The notes under the pieces are model-generated. The model was given only the letters and a program-made list of their open reading frames with translations. It did not search any database and had not been told where the DNA came from. Both the position numbers and the translations under genes were made by a program. Of a stretch of DNA of 58,453 nt, positions 40,861 through 50,946 are shown one piece after another. Where the stretch lies: the NCBI GenBank assembly GCA_019686135.1, contig JADGHL010000015.1, forward strand, positions 1-58,453, given 5' to 3'. Each line of letters starts with the position of its first letter. Within the stretch, counting starts at the first letter, position 1. This stretch comes from Myxococcaceae bacterium. GTDB lineage: Bacteria > Myxococcota > Myxococcia > Myxococcales > Myxococcaceae.

Positions 40861-43257
40861 TCAGAAGCCGGGGCGCTTGAGCTCGGTCTGGGGTGGCGGC
40901 GTCCCGGTGGTGAGGAAGCTGAAGTCCAGCTCGCTGGAGTCGACCGCCGGTGCGGAGGTCTCCTGCTCGGCGGGCGCCGGCGTCTCCTGACGGCCAAGCG
41001 GTTGCGACGCGACGACGTCCTTCGGCGCCATGTGGACCCGCGGCCGGCCCCGGCGTTCCGACTTCACGAGCGGCGCGACGAGCTCCGAGACGTCCTCGAC
41101 CGCGTGCGCGGTGGGAGCAGGCGTGACCGCGTCGCGTGGACTCGCGGCGCCCTCTTTGACCGGGGTCACCGGCCGGCCCGAGAGATAGGCCACGACGATG
41201 AGCGACGCCGCGAGCGCCGCGACGAACGCGGCGGCGCCCATCAGCCAGCGCTGTAGGTGGCTCGGCCCCGTGACCGGCAACGTCGTGGAGGGCGACTCAC
41301 CGCGTTCCGCGGAAGTCAGCTTGCTGCAGGACGCCTGGTCATCGCTCGGAAGGGAGGTGAGGTCGCCACGTGCCGCTGACATCGACTCGCCGCGCTCAGC
41401 GGAGGCCAGCGCAACGCGTGCCCCGGAGAGGAACTCGCTCCGCTCGACGTTGGGCGTCCCGGCGAGCGACGCGGGTGTCGGCTCAGCACGCTGCGCGAAG
41501 GTCCGCTCACCGTCGGGCGCAGACATCGACTCGCTCCGCCGTGCAGAGATCGCCTCAACCTGCACGGACATCTGCTCGCCCTGCTCCACGGAGTCCGACT
41601 CGACGCCGGGCGGGAACATCACCTCGTTACGTGACGCAGCGGTCCGCTCGCCGCCGAGAGCCGACATCGATTCATTCCGCTGCGCGGAGATCCACTCACC
41701 GTGCGCGGACATCCGCCCGCCCAGTTCAGCAGAGACCAACTCCGCGCCGGGCGGGCACGTCCGCTCACCACGCGACGCGGCGATCCGCTCGCCGCCGACC
41801 GTCGTCATCGATTCATCCCGCTGCGCGGAGATCCACTCACCGTGCACGGACATCCGCCCGCCCAGTTCAGCAGAGACCGACTCTGCAACGGGCGGGTCCG
41901 TCCGCTCGCCATGGGGCGCAGCGATCCGCTCGACGCCGACCGTCGACATCGATTCATTCCGCTGCGCGGAGATCCACTCACCGTGCACGGGCATCCGCCC
42001 GCCCAGTTCAGCGGAGACCAACTCTGCGCCGGGCAGGTCCGTCCGCTCGCCATGGGGCGCAGCGATCCGCTCGACGCCGACCGTCGACATCGATTCATTC
42101 CGCTGCGCGGAGAGCTGCTCACCGTGCACGGACATCAACCCGCCCTGTTCAGCAGAGACCGACTCTGCGGCGGGCGGGTCCGTCCGCTCGACATGGGGCG
42201 CGGTCATCCGCTCACTTCCGTGCGCCGACATCAACTCGCTCTGCCGTGTGGTCATCCGCCCGGCGCCCTGCGCGGGAATGAGCTCGCTTCGCTGCGCGGA
42301 GATCGGCCCGGTCCGATGTGTCGACGTCGGCTCCGCGCGTTGAGAGGACATCCGCTCATCACGCTCGTCGCGCCTGGCGGCGTTCATCGCCGGCGCCGAC
42401 GTGACGGCGGTGGATCGCGCGCCATCCACGCACGCTGCGCCAGCGCGACGCTCCGGCGGATTCGGCAAGCGCTCGCAGCACATCGCGAGCGCCTGGGCGG
42501 CCTCGCTGGCCGTCAGCCTCGCCAGCGGATCCGGATCGATCATCCGCTTCACGACGGCGCGGACGGCCGGGCCGAAGGCGCGGGGCAGCTCGGGCGTCCA
42601 TTGGCCGGTGGCGATCTGATGCACGACCGCGAGCGTGGTGCCTCCGGGCGGCAGCTGGCCTCCCGCCGCCATGCACATCACGGCTCCGAGCGCGTACACG
42701 TCCGACGGCATCGACACGGGCAGGCCGCGAGCACGTTCGGGGGCAAGGTACGGCGCGACCTTGATCAGCAACGCCAGCGCGCGCTCCTCGCCGCGGCGAT
42801 CGGTCAGGCGATTGGCCAGGACCAGCGGCGCGTCCCAGAGGATGGCCCTGCCCTCCTCCAGCATCAGCACGGAGTCTGCGGAGAGCTCGCCGTGGACGAT
42901 CTTCTGCGCGTGCAGCGTGGCGAGCGCGCCGGCGATCGACGCGCCCATGCGCAGGACGTGGCCGGAGGCGATCGGCTCGAGGCCGATCATCGTGGACAGC
43001 AGCCGGCCCTCGGGGAAATCCATCGCCACCCACGCCGACGAGCCCAGCCGCCCGGTCTGGCGGATCCGCGGCAGCACGGGGTGCTGCGGGATCTGCTCCA
43101 GCGCCTTGACCGCGGCCTCCCCGTTCGCGTCCACCGGCAGCCAGCGGATCGCCAAGCGCGTCCCGGACTGGGTGTCCTCGGCGCAATCCAGCGACCCCAC
43201 GCCATCACACCTCAGCGGCGTCTGGATACGGAACTTCGGCTCGAGCTCGGACCTCAT
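40861..43257 (-). CDS. Membrane pseudokinase with Ser-rich octapeptide repeats
   Basis: This 798-residue protein has a Ser/Thr kinase fold at residues 5-270 that looks catalytically dead. The ATP-lysine position reads LAIRWL (Arg38), the HRDLKPEN loop is HGELSADS (Gly123, Glu124, Ser126), and DFG is WDAPL. The APE motif (LAPER) and SDVYALGAV remain, so the fold is kept. Residues about 280-655 consist of octapeptide-type repeats (ISAQRNES, MSTVGVER, IAAPHGER and variants) arranged in 47-residue superunits. One transmembrane helix follows (LMGAAAFVAALAASLIVVAY) and a 104-residue Pro-rich tail. GGGGGAG precedes the ATG. It is the last gene of a minus-strand series with envelope proteins. Confidence 0.85.
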   Translation of the reverse strand: MRSELEPKFRIQTPLRCDGVGSLDCAEDTQSGTRLAIRWLPVDANGEAAVKALEQIPQHPVLPRIRQTGRLGSSAWVAMDFPEGRLLSTMIGLEPIASGHVLRMGASIAGALATLHAQKIVHGELSADSVLMLEEGRAILWDAPLVLANRLTDRRGEERALALLIKVAPYLAPERARGLPVSMPSDVYALGAVMCMAAGGQLPPGGTTLAVVHQIATGQWTPELPRAFGPAVRAVVKRMIDPDPLARLTASEAAQALAMCCERLPNPPERRAGAACVDGARSTAVTSAPAMNAARRDERDERMSSQRAEPTSTHRTGPISAQRSELIPAQGAGRMTTRQSELMSAHGSERMTAPHVERTDPPAAESVSAEQGGLMSVHGEQLSAQRNESMSTVGVERIAAPHGERTDLPGAELVSAELGGRMPVHGEWISAQRNESMSTVGVERIAAPHGERTDPPVAESVSAELGGRMSVHGEWISAQRDESMTTVGGERIAASRGERTCPPGAELVSAELGGRMSAHGEWISAQRNESMSALGGERTAASRNEVMFPPGVESDSVEQGEQMSVQVEAISARRSESMSAPDGERTFAQRAEPTPASLAGTPNVERSEFLSGARVALASAERGESMSAARGDLTSLPSDDQASCSKLTSAERGESPSTTLPVTGPSHLQRWLMGAAAFVAALAASLIVVAYLSGRPVTPVKEGAASPRDAVTPAPTAHAVEDVSELVAPLVKSERRGRPRVHMAPKDVVASQPLGRQETPAPAEQETSAPAVDSSELDFSFLTTGTPPPQTELKRPGF
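41659..42222. repeat. Four tandem 141-bp repeats inside the pseudokinase gene
   Basis: Units begin at 41659, 41800, 41941 and 42082, each exactly 141 bp apart (47 codons). All share a near-identical start around CGACATCGATTCATTCCGCT (CGTCATCGATTCATCCCGCT in the unit at 41800). Within each unit a 24-bp sub-repeat encodes one octapeptide. Divergence between units is low, which suggests recent expansion or gene conversion. Further, more diverged octapeptide units extend on both sides (about 41300-42420). Confidence 0.9.
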
Positions 43258-43269
43258 CTCGGCTCCCCC

Positions 43270-45729
43270 TTACTGACTCTCGACGATCAACCCGCCAGCG
43301 CCGACGAAAGTGATCTGTCCGCCGCCGACCGCGCTCCCCACCAGCGCGCGGCTGCCGATGTACGCGGTCGTCCACGCATTGCCGTCGAACCGCGCCACCG
43401 TTCCACCCGCCGCGGCGTAGAACTCTGTCTCGGAGATGCCGACGAGCTCCGTGAGCGACGACTTGCCCGGGAGCGCCTTCCACGCGCTCTGGTGGAACGC
43501 GTAGAAGAGGTTGTCCCCGGCGACGAACAGATCGGTGGGCGAGGCGTACACCGCGCGCAGATCCCCGCTCGTGGGCAACGGCGGGCCGGCCTTGCTCCAG
43601 ACCCCGGCGTTCAACTTCAGCACCACGCCGTCCGCTCCCGCCGCGAACGCCTCGCCGGCGCCGGCGCAGGCCACCGCGAACAGGTCGGCCGCCGTGCCGC
43701 TGTTCATCGCAGTGAGCGTCGTACCGTCGTACTTGAGGATCTTCCCGGCCTCGCCCACCAGGAACACCTCGCTGTCGGTGTTGCGGCAGCCGGCGTGCAG
43801 ATCCTGCGTCCCGCCGCCGGACTGGGAGACGTAGCCCGCCGAGGGCGTGAACTTCACGACCTTGCCGTTGGCGCCGAACAGCAGCACCCAGGCATTCGCC
43901 CCCACCACGCCTTCGTAGTCGGGGCTGGTGAACGGGCTGCGCGCGAAGTCGAACGTGTCCTTGCCCGGGTCGTGGACCGCGAGGTCGCCGAACGCGTTGA
44001 CGAACACGCGCCGCCCGGCAGGGTTCACGTCGACGTCGACCCAGTCTTCGGCGAGGTCGAGCGCCTCATAGGTGATGGCGCCGCGCCGGAAGATGTTGGC
44101 CGCAGTGGGTCCGGAGTCCGCCACCAGCACGCCGCCGGAGTCGTTGCGCGACATGGCCTGATGATCGAGGTACAGCGTGAGCAGCTCGGTGGGCGCGCTC
44201 CCTTTGACCCAGCGATAGAGCGTCCCCACCGAACCGCTCACGGTGAAAAACGCGGCGTTGGCGTTGCTCGAGTCGCCCGCGATGCCGACCACGTTGCTGC
44301 CGACGAAGCCGCTCGGCGTGTTGAGTTGATCGAGATCCCCGCTGCTCTCGTCGTGGCGGTACACGGTCGTGCCCTGGCTCACGAACGCGTAACCGCTGTC
44401 GAGCGAGGGGCCGACCGCGCTGAACCCGGCGGACAGCAGCGACGAGAGGCTCGTCGGATCGACGTACCAGCTCGAGGCGCTGACGTCGTCGGCGTAGAGC
44501 AGGCACGGCCGGGTGAGCGCGGCGAGCGTGGTGCACTGCCCGGCGATCCGCTCGGACCCGTCCGAGTCCACCCAGGCCTGCACCATCGAGTAGCTGTACG
44601 ACGACGGCGGCGCGGGCGCCTGCGTGAAGTGCGTTCCGTCGGTGCTGCGCCAGGCGCTGCCGTCCTTTCCGGCGATCAGCACGTGCGATGCGCCGCTGCC
44701 GTGCACGGAGACGAGATCGGTCCCGCCGACGCCGGGCAGCGCCAGCGGGGTGACGGTGGTGCCATCCACCCGGAGCGCGGTGCCGCTGTCGCCCACGATG
44801 TACGCCACGTTCGCCGACCGCATCCACACTGACGTCAGGTCCTGGACGGTGTTGGTGACGAGCGGCGTGAAGGCGCTGCCGTCCCACCGGGCCGCGTAGC
44901 CGTTGGGCCCCACGACCAGCGCCGCGGAGGGCGAGACGAGATCCACCGCGGTCACCGCCGAGCGCACCCGCGGCCCCACCTGCGCGAACGACCGCGTCGC
45001 CGCCACGCACGCGCCGCCGACGCACAGGCCGGGACACGGCGCCGACATCTTCGCGTAGACGCACTGGCCATTGTCCGGATTGCACGTGCCCTGGGGTCCG
45101 AAGGTCACCAGCGTCTGGCCCATGCACACGGGCGCAGGCGGCATGTCGCAGGTCACGTTCGCGCAGAGATCGAGGCCCTTGCACTCGCCGCCGGCGCAGC
45201 CGCCCGGACAGCTCACCTCGCGGGAGGTGAACCGGCACTGGCCGGCGGCGCTGTCGCAGGTCCCCGGCCCGACGTAGACGCGCGCGGTGTCCGCGTCGAC
45301 GCACTCCAGCGGTGGCGCTTCGTCGCAGCTCATCCCCAAGCAGGGATCGCCCCTGCACGCACCGTCCACGCAGCCGTGCTCGCAGGCGACCTCATTGGAG
45401 CCGTACGTGCAGGCGCCGTTGGCATCGCAGCTCCCGCGGGGCGCAAAGGCGATCAACGTCGAGTCGTCCTTGCACCGGTTCGCCGGCGGCGTGGTGCACT
45501 GCGAGGCGCTGCACGCGGACGAACCTTTGGTGGCGTGACACACCCCGCTCACGCACGTGTACCCGGGCGGGCACTGGTTGCCGACGTCACACTTGTAGCC
45601 TTCGGGGTCGACGGCGATGTCGGTCGCGCAGCCCGCGCCGAACAGTACGGCCGCGGCGAGCCACCCAGCGCCGCGCATCAGGCTGCGCGCCGGGCAACGT
45701 CCCGTGGTGACGCGTGCGGTGCGCCTCAT
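43270..45729 (-). CDS. Cys-rich, propeller-type surface lipoprotein
   Basis: This 819-residue protein's ATG overlaps the stop of the upstream TPR gene. A lipoprotein signal (AAAVLFGAGC) is followed by a head of about 200 residues. The head has four Cys-rich modules of about 45-50 residues; each has CxxPPxxxC, an aromatic strand, GxC and a closing C-x3-C or similar (CTTPPANRC, GSCDANGACTYGS, CEHGCVDGAC). About 550 residues then read as a propeller with repeated VWMRSANVAYIVGDSG- and LFAVACAGAGEAFAAG-type blades. It should be displayed on the outer membrane; the ligand is unknown. It lies 12 bp upstream of the pseudokinase gene. Confidence 0.82.
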   Translation of the reverse strand: MRRTARVTTGRCPARSLMRGAGWLAAAVLFGAGCATDIAVDPEGYKCDVGNQCPPGYTCVSGVCHATKGSSACSASQCTTPPANRCKDDSTLIAFAPRGSCDANGACTYGSNEVACEHGCVDGACRGDPCLGMSCDEAPPLECVDADTARVYVGPGTCDSAAGQCRFTSREVSCPGGCAGGECKGLDLCANVTCDMPPAPVCMGQTLVTFGPQGTCNPDNGQCVYAKMSAPCPGLCVGGACVAATRSFAQVGPRVRSAVTAVDLVSPSAALVVGPNGYAARWDGSAFTPLVTNTVQDLTSVWMRSANVAYIVGDSGTALRVDGTTVTPLALPGVGGTDLVSVHGSGASHVLIAGKDGSAWRSTDGTHFTQAPAPPSSYSYSMVQAWVDSDGSERIAGQCTTLAALTRPCLLYADDVSASSWYVDPTSLSSLLSAGFSAVGPSLDSGYAFVSQGTTVYRHDESSGDLDQLNTPSGFVGSNVVGIAGDSSNANAAFFTVSGSVGTLYRWVKGSAPTELLTLYLDHQAMSRNDSGGVLVADSGPTAANIFRRGAITYEALDLAEDWVDVDVNPAGRRVFVNAFGDLAVHDPGKDTFDFARSPFTSPDYEGVVGANAWVLLFGANGKVVKFTPSAGYVSQSGGGTQDLHAGCRNTDSEVFLVGEAGKILKYDGTTLTAMNSGTAADLFAVACAGAGEAFAAGADGVVLKLNAGVWSKAGPPLPTSGDLRAVYASPTDLFVAGDNLFYAFHQSAWKALPGKSSLTELVGISETEFYAAAGGTVARFDGNAWTTAYIGSRALVGSAVGGGQITFVGAGGLIVESQ

Positions 45730-46661
45730 CGCGCAGCTCCTGCGGATCCGGCGTGCGCTTCGCGGGCCATCCCCGGTTCAGGGAACGTGAACGCGAACAC
45801 CGCGCCTCCGGCCAGAAGCCCTGCGCCGCCCGCAAGCCACAGCACATTGGCGGTCGCGCCCTTCGACCCGGCGGAGCGCGCCAGCGCCTGCGCCTGGCTC
45901 ACGGTGAGCGCGGACCGGTCCTCCAGCCGCGCCACCTCCGACCGGCTGAGGGCGCCGAATGCCGTCCCCACGCCGAGCGCCGCCACCGACGCGCCCATCA
46001 GGACCCACGACGAGACGTGCGCCACGCTCCGGACGCTCGGGCGCGCAGCGCTCATTCCGGAGAGGCCGGACACCGCGACCGGTTCGCCCTCTGCAGTGAG
46101 CAGCGGCGGGGGCACCGGCTCGAGCTGCTCCAGCACCGCCCGCCCGGTGATGACGGACACCTTCCGCGTCAGCCGCGGCGCGCCGTCCGGCCCCAGCATC
46201 TGGACCTCGAAGTCTCCGGGCGGGAGGAACACCGCCACCGGCGCCTGCGGAAAGCGGTGATGGTCGATGACGATCTCCCCCGGCGCGCTGGACTCCAGCT
46301 CCACCAGGCCGCGCCCCTCCGCCTCCATCTTCGAGAGGATGTCGCCGAGGATCTCCGCCACCTCGAGCGCGTCGGCCGCCTCGGGCGCGCGCCGCAGGTA
46401 GAGCCGGTAGTAGTACGCGGCCATCGGCGCATCGCCGATCTTCTCGTGGGCCTTCGCCAGGTTGTAGGCCAGCTCGGGCGTCACCCGCAGCGCATCCGCG
46501 GCGCGGAAGTTCCAGATCGCCGCGCCGTACTCCTGGGCCTCGAACTGCTTCTCCCCCTCGAGCACGTACGCCTTGAACTGCGCCTGCTCCGCCGGGGAGA
46601 GCACCGGGCCGGTCCCCGAAGCAGCGGCCAGCGTCACGGCTGTGAGGATCCACGTCACCAT
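45726..46661 (-). CDS. Exported TPR/PEGA-like protein
   Basis: This 311-residue protein has a signal peptide (VTWILTAVTLAAASG). TPR-like helices follow (AQFKAYVLEGEKQFEAQEYG, ELAYNLAKAHEKIGDAPM, AAYYYRLYLRRAPEAADALE), then a PEGA-like beta segment (GLVELESSAPGEIVIDHHRF, VAVFLPPGDFEVQMLG) and two hydrophobic helices (SSWVLMGASVAALGVGTAFG, VLWLAGGAGLLAGGAVFAF). It is the first gene of a tight three-gene unit with the Cys-rich lipoprotein and the pseudokinase. A scaffold role in the envelope is inferred. Confidence 0.8.
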   Translation of the reverse strand: MVTWILTAVTLAAASGTGPVLSPAEQAQFKAYVLEGEKQFEAQEYGAAIWNFRAADALRVTPELAYNLAKAHEKIGDAPMAAYYYRLYLRRAPEAADALEVAEILGDILSKMEAEGRGLVELESSAPGEIVIDHHRFPQAPVAVFLPPGDFEVQMLGPDGAPRLTRKVSVITGRAVLEQLEPVPPPLLTAEGEPVAVSGLSGMSAARPSVRSVAHVSSWVLMGASVAALGVGTAFGALSRSEVARLEDRSALTVSQAQALARSAGSKGATANVLWLAGGAGLLAGGAVFAFTFPEPGMAREAHAGSAGAAR

Positions 46662-46755
46662 CGGATGCTCCGGGGCGGGCGCCTATACCCCAGGCAAACG
46701 GCTACAAACAACCACATGTAGGATTGAGTGTGACCGGCCGACGGAGCGCGGCGCG

Positions 46756-49700
46756 CTACTCGCCGACGATCCGGATGTTGTCCACGTAGAGACCCTTGCC
46801 GCCCGCGGGGCAGTTCACCAGCGAGTTGCCGCCGCCGATCGCCAGCAGGAAGCGCAGCTTCACAGTGGCGTTCTTGTACGGGGTGAGGTCGTACTCCCGG
46901 GCCTGGTACGCGCTGGCGCCGCCGCCGGTGAAGGTGGCCAGGGTGACCGGGTTGCCGCCGAACACCACCACCGCGCTGCCGGAGTCGTTCGGCGAGGGCC
47001 CCATCTCGTGCCACTCGTCGAACCGGAGCTTCACGCTGGAGAGGTTGGGCAGCGTGACGTCGCGCTCCAGCACCACCGTCTGCGCCTTCCCGCCGAGGAG
47101 GTCACAGACGCGCGCGTAGTTCTGTCCGTCGGTCACGTTCGACCCGCGCCACACCAGCGTGGAGTTCTGCGGATCGGACACCGAGTTGAGCGCCTTCCAC
47201 TGGTTGGAGCCGGTCACCGGCGCGCTCCACAGCGGCTCCGGCATCGGATCCATGTCGTCCGCGAAGATGATCCGCTGCGTCCGGAAGATGCAGGTGTAGT
47301 CGGAGGCCATGTTGGCGCTGGTGGCCGCGTCCTGGACCTGAGTCTTGTCGATGAAGACCTCGTAGACCGTGTCGTGCAGCAGTGGCGCGCCCGGGGTGAG
47401 CGTGGCCACCGTCTGCCCGGCGGTGTGCGCGACGCTGGCGGCCACGGGCGTACCGCCAACGCGCAGCCGGATCGCGCTGGCGTCGAGCGCGCCGCCGCCG
47501 GCCTTCTGCACGCCGGGATCGAACTGGACGGTGATGGTCGTCGCCCCGAGCGCGTCCGCGTCGACCACGCTGCCGCACGGGCTGACCGCGACGACGGACG
47601 GGCCCACCGAGGAGACGGTGAACGAGTACGTGTCGCTCACGGTGTTGCCGGCGAGGTCCGCGGCGCGCGTGCCATCCACCTTCACCGTGTAGGTGCCATC
47701 CAACAGCTTCGCGGCGGGGCGGAGGAAGGCGGTCCGGCCGGAGGCGTCGTACCAGACGGACGCCAGCACCGGCGTGTTGCCCTGGTTGAGCGTAATCGAC
47801 GCCGCGTCGATGGTGTCCGGATCCACGTCCTCGCTGAACACCAGCTCCACGCCCACGCTGCTGCCGACCGTGGATCCGGCGGCCGGGTTACGCGAGATGA
47901 CCGTGGGGCTGGTGCCATCGACGGTGAAGCTGAAGGTGGACGAAGCGGCGGTCGCGTCCAGCGCGTTGCCGGAAAGGTCGGTCAGGCCGCCCCAGCACGC
48001 GCACCGTGTACGCCGTGCCGGGCTGCAGCGCGATGGACGGCGTGAGCGAGGCGGTGTCGCTCTGCACCTGGTAGACGAGCCCGAAGGGGATCTTCGTCCC
48101 GCCGGCATCTTCAATGGAGAACTGCGCCAGGGAGACGCTCGTCGGATCGAGCGGGTAGGAGAAGCTGATCTGGATCGTCGGCCGCGCGCTCACCCCGGTG
48201 GCACTGTCTGCCGGGACGGTGCTGGCCACGGCCGGGCGGGTGATGTCGTGCGCGGAGTTCGCCACGGTGGTGAACGAGCGCGTGACGTCCGCGGTCGTCG
48301 CGAGCCCCTCTTTGTCTGCGAGCCCGGCCTTCACGGTGACGGTGATGGTGGCACCCGCGGGGAGATCCGCCGCCGAGACGAACACCGCAGACGCGGTCGA
48401 ATCGTCGTAGCTGAGCGCGCCCTGGAGGAGCTGGGGCCCGTCCGAGAGCTCGACGTGGAGCGTGGCCGGGTCGATGGGCTCGCTGAACGCCAGCCGCACG
48501 CGCACGTTCACGTTCACGTCGGTCGCGCCGTCGGCAGGGGCGATCGCCGTGAGCGTCGGCTCGGAGTTGGCCTGGGTGGTGAAGCCGACCGTGTTGGTGC
48601 CCGCCTTCGCGTTGCCGGAGAGGTCCTTGATTCCGGTGCCCACGGTAAAGCTCAGCTGCGTGTTCGCGGGCAGCGGCTGCGACGGGATGAACACCACCGT
48701 GTTCTGCGCCTGCACGTACTCGATCCGCCCGGGGATCGCCGTGGTGCCCTGCATCAGCGAGATGTTCGCGCTGGAGAGCGAGGTTGGGTCGATCGGCTCG
48801 GAGAAGATCGCCGACGGCGTGTGGCCGCGCGCGACGCCCACCTGCCCCTGCTGCGGATCGATGGCGACGATCGTGGGCGCGGTGTTGTCGGGCGCGCCGC
48901 CGGCCACGAAGGAGGTGGAGATGACGCCGCCCACCGCGTTGCCGGTGAGGTCCTTGAGCGCGGCGCCGTTCACCACCACGGTGTAGCGCTTGCCCGCGGT
49001 CCACACGTCCGGCGCGCCCAGGGTGGTGCGGGTGATGCGGATCGATCGGGTGGCGGCCTCGTACTGGATCGCCCCCTCGATGACCGCGCCGTCCTCATAG
49101 AGCGTGACGGTGTTCTTCGGCGTCCCAGTGGCCGGCGTGATGGTGACGGTGCTCGCGTCCAGCGCCTTGTTGGCGACCATCACCAGCGCAGACCCGCTGG
49201 CCACGCCGGTGGCATTCGGCGCCGGGTTGATCGAGACGATGCGCGGGAGCGGTTCGGTGGTGAACGACGTGCGGAACTCGTTGGCGAGCGTGTTGCCGTG
49301 CACATCCGCGAGCGCAGTGGACGCGATGATGGTGTACGCGGTGGTCTCGAACAGAGGGGAGGTGGGCGTCAGCTCCACCGTGGTGGGGCTGACCACCGTC
49401 AGCGTGGTGGGCACGTCGGCCGCGCTGTCGGAGAGGCGGACGTTGGCGGGGGTGAAGGTGGCCGTGTCCATGTCCTCGCTGAAGGTGAGCGTCACCTTCG
49501 CGTTGACCGGCACGTCGGTGACGCCCGCCGCGGGCGAAACCATCACCACCTGCGGAGCGATGCCCAAGGTGGTGAAGGAGAAGCGGTACTCGGCGCCGAA
49601 CGGGACCCCGGTGGCCGCGTGCGCGCCGGTGGTGACCACCACCGTGTAGAGGGTGGACTCATCCAGCGTCGACGACGGCGTGAGGGTCAAACTGATGGCG

Positions 49701-50893
49701 GTGGGGACATAAGCCGCGGGCAACTTCTGCTGCGCCGGGTCTTCGATCCACACGTTGTCGCTGGTGAGCGTGGACACGTCCATCGGCTGGCTGAAGGTCA
49801 GCTCGACGGAGGCCCCCAGCGACACGCCGGTGGCGTCGGCGGCCGGAAAGGAGGCACTCACCGTCGGCGCCGGCGCCACGGTGAAGGACGCGGTGAAGGC
49901 CTCCGCCAACGCGATGCCCGAGACGTCCTTCGCCCCCGGCGTGAGAGTGACGACGATGACCGCGCCGCCCGGATACGCCGCGTCCGGATGGAAGGTCGCC
50001 GTATGGGAGGGCGCGTCGTACGCGTAGGTGCCCGCGATGGGCCCACCGCCCTGCACCGCCACCACGAAGGTGTCGCTCGCGAACGTGGCCGGGTCCATGT
50101 CCTCGCTGAAGGTGATGGTGACGTCCGCATTGCCCGCCACGTCGGTCGACTGGTCCGCCGGGGTGATGCCGGTCACCGTCGGAATGGTCGCGGCGGTGGT
50201 GAACGTCCAGACCTTCGAAGCATCGAGGTGGGTGCCGTTGGCGTCGGCCACGTCGGTGGTGAGAGTGGCGGTGTACTGGCGGCTCTCGAGGAGCGGCTTC
50301 GCCGGCGTGAAGGTGGCGAGGTGCTCGCCGTCGTCGTAGCTGACCGTGCCGGCGATCTGCGTAAAGCCGTCCGCCAACAGGAAGCTGGCGTCGGTGATGG
50401 TCGCCCCGTCCATGGCCTTGCTGAACCGCGCGGTTACCGTGGTGTTGGGGGCCACGTGGATGGCGCCGTCCGCGGGAGAGGTCTGCGTGACGGTGGGCGC
50501 TGTCGTGGCGGTAATGAAGCCGACCGATGCGGGCTGACCCGCGTTGCCCGCCTTGTCCGCGTAGGCGTCGACCCGGAAGGTGTAGGCGGCGTTCTCGCGC
50601 AGCGCCGCCTTCGGCGCGAAGGTCGCCTTCGACCCCTCCACGCCGAGCTCGCCCTCGACTGCGGTGGCGTCGTCCAGAAGCTGCACGTGGACCGAGTCGG
50701 GCTTCACCGCCTCGGAGAAGGTGACCACGATGGTCGTCTCGATCGCCACGTCGGTGGCGCCGTCCCCGGGCTCGATCGACTTCACCGTCGGAGGCACCGT
50801 GTCCTTCGCCGGCGGCGGTTTGGCCGGGCAGGCGGTCAGCACCACTGCCGCCAACGCGGTGGATGCAGCGCGAAGAAGCGGCGTCCGAGTCAT
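46756..50893 (-). CDS. Giant secreted protein with about 11 Ig-like (Big_5) domains, frameshifted as given
   Basis: Two overlapping frames, 50893-47888 and 48114-46756, form one gene of about 1,380 residues. A lipoprotein-like signal (ALAAVVLTAC) is followed by about eleven domains of roughly 105 residues. Each begins PxVxxxxPADGATDV, continues VTFSEDMDPAT and ends before SFTT, the Big_5/SbsA Ig-like pattern. Domain 9 runs from QPGTAYTVRVLG in the first frame straight into GLTDLSGNALDATAASSTF in the second, so a 1-bp shift lies near 47985-47995, beside a run of Cs. The C-terminus (DDMDPMPEPLWSA, GGKGLYVDNIRIVGE) looks like a jelly-roll cap. It could be a sequencing error, a natural mutation or, less likely, programmed. 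Confidence 0.85.
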
Positions 50894-50946
50894 GATCTCG
50901 TTACCCCCGTCGTTCCGAGGGATTGAAACCGGCCGCAGTGGTTGGA

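Noticed and set aside
41198-42343. 381-codon plus-strand frame across the pseudokinase repeats
   Set aside because: Because the repeat unit is a multiple of three and GC-rich, every phase stays open. The translation has no start site, no domain and only mirrors the repeat.
47693-50926. 1077-codon plus-strand frame over the Ig-like gene
   Set aside because: It is antisense to a clearly domain-coded gene and its sequence is a shadow with no features.
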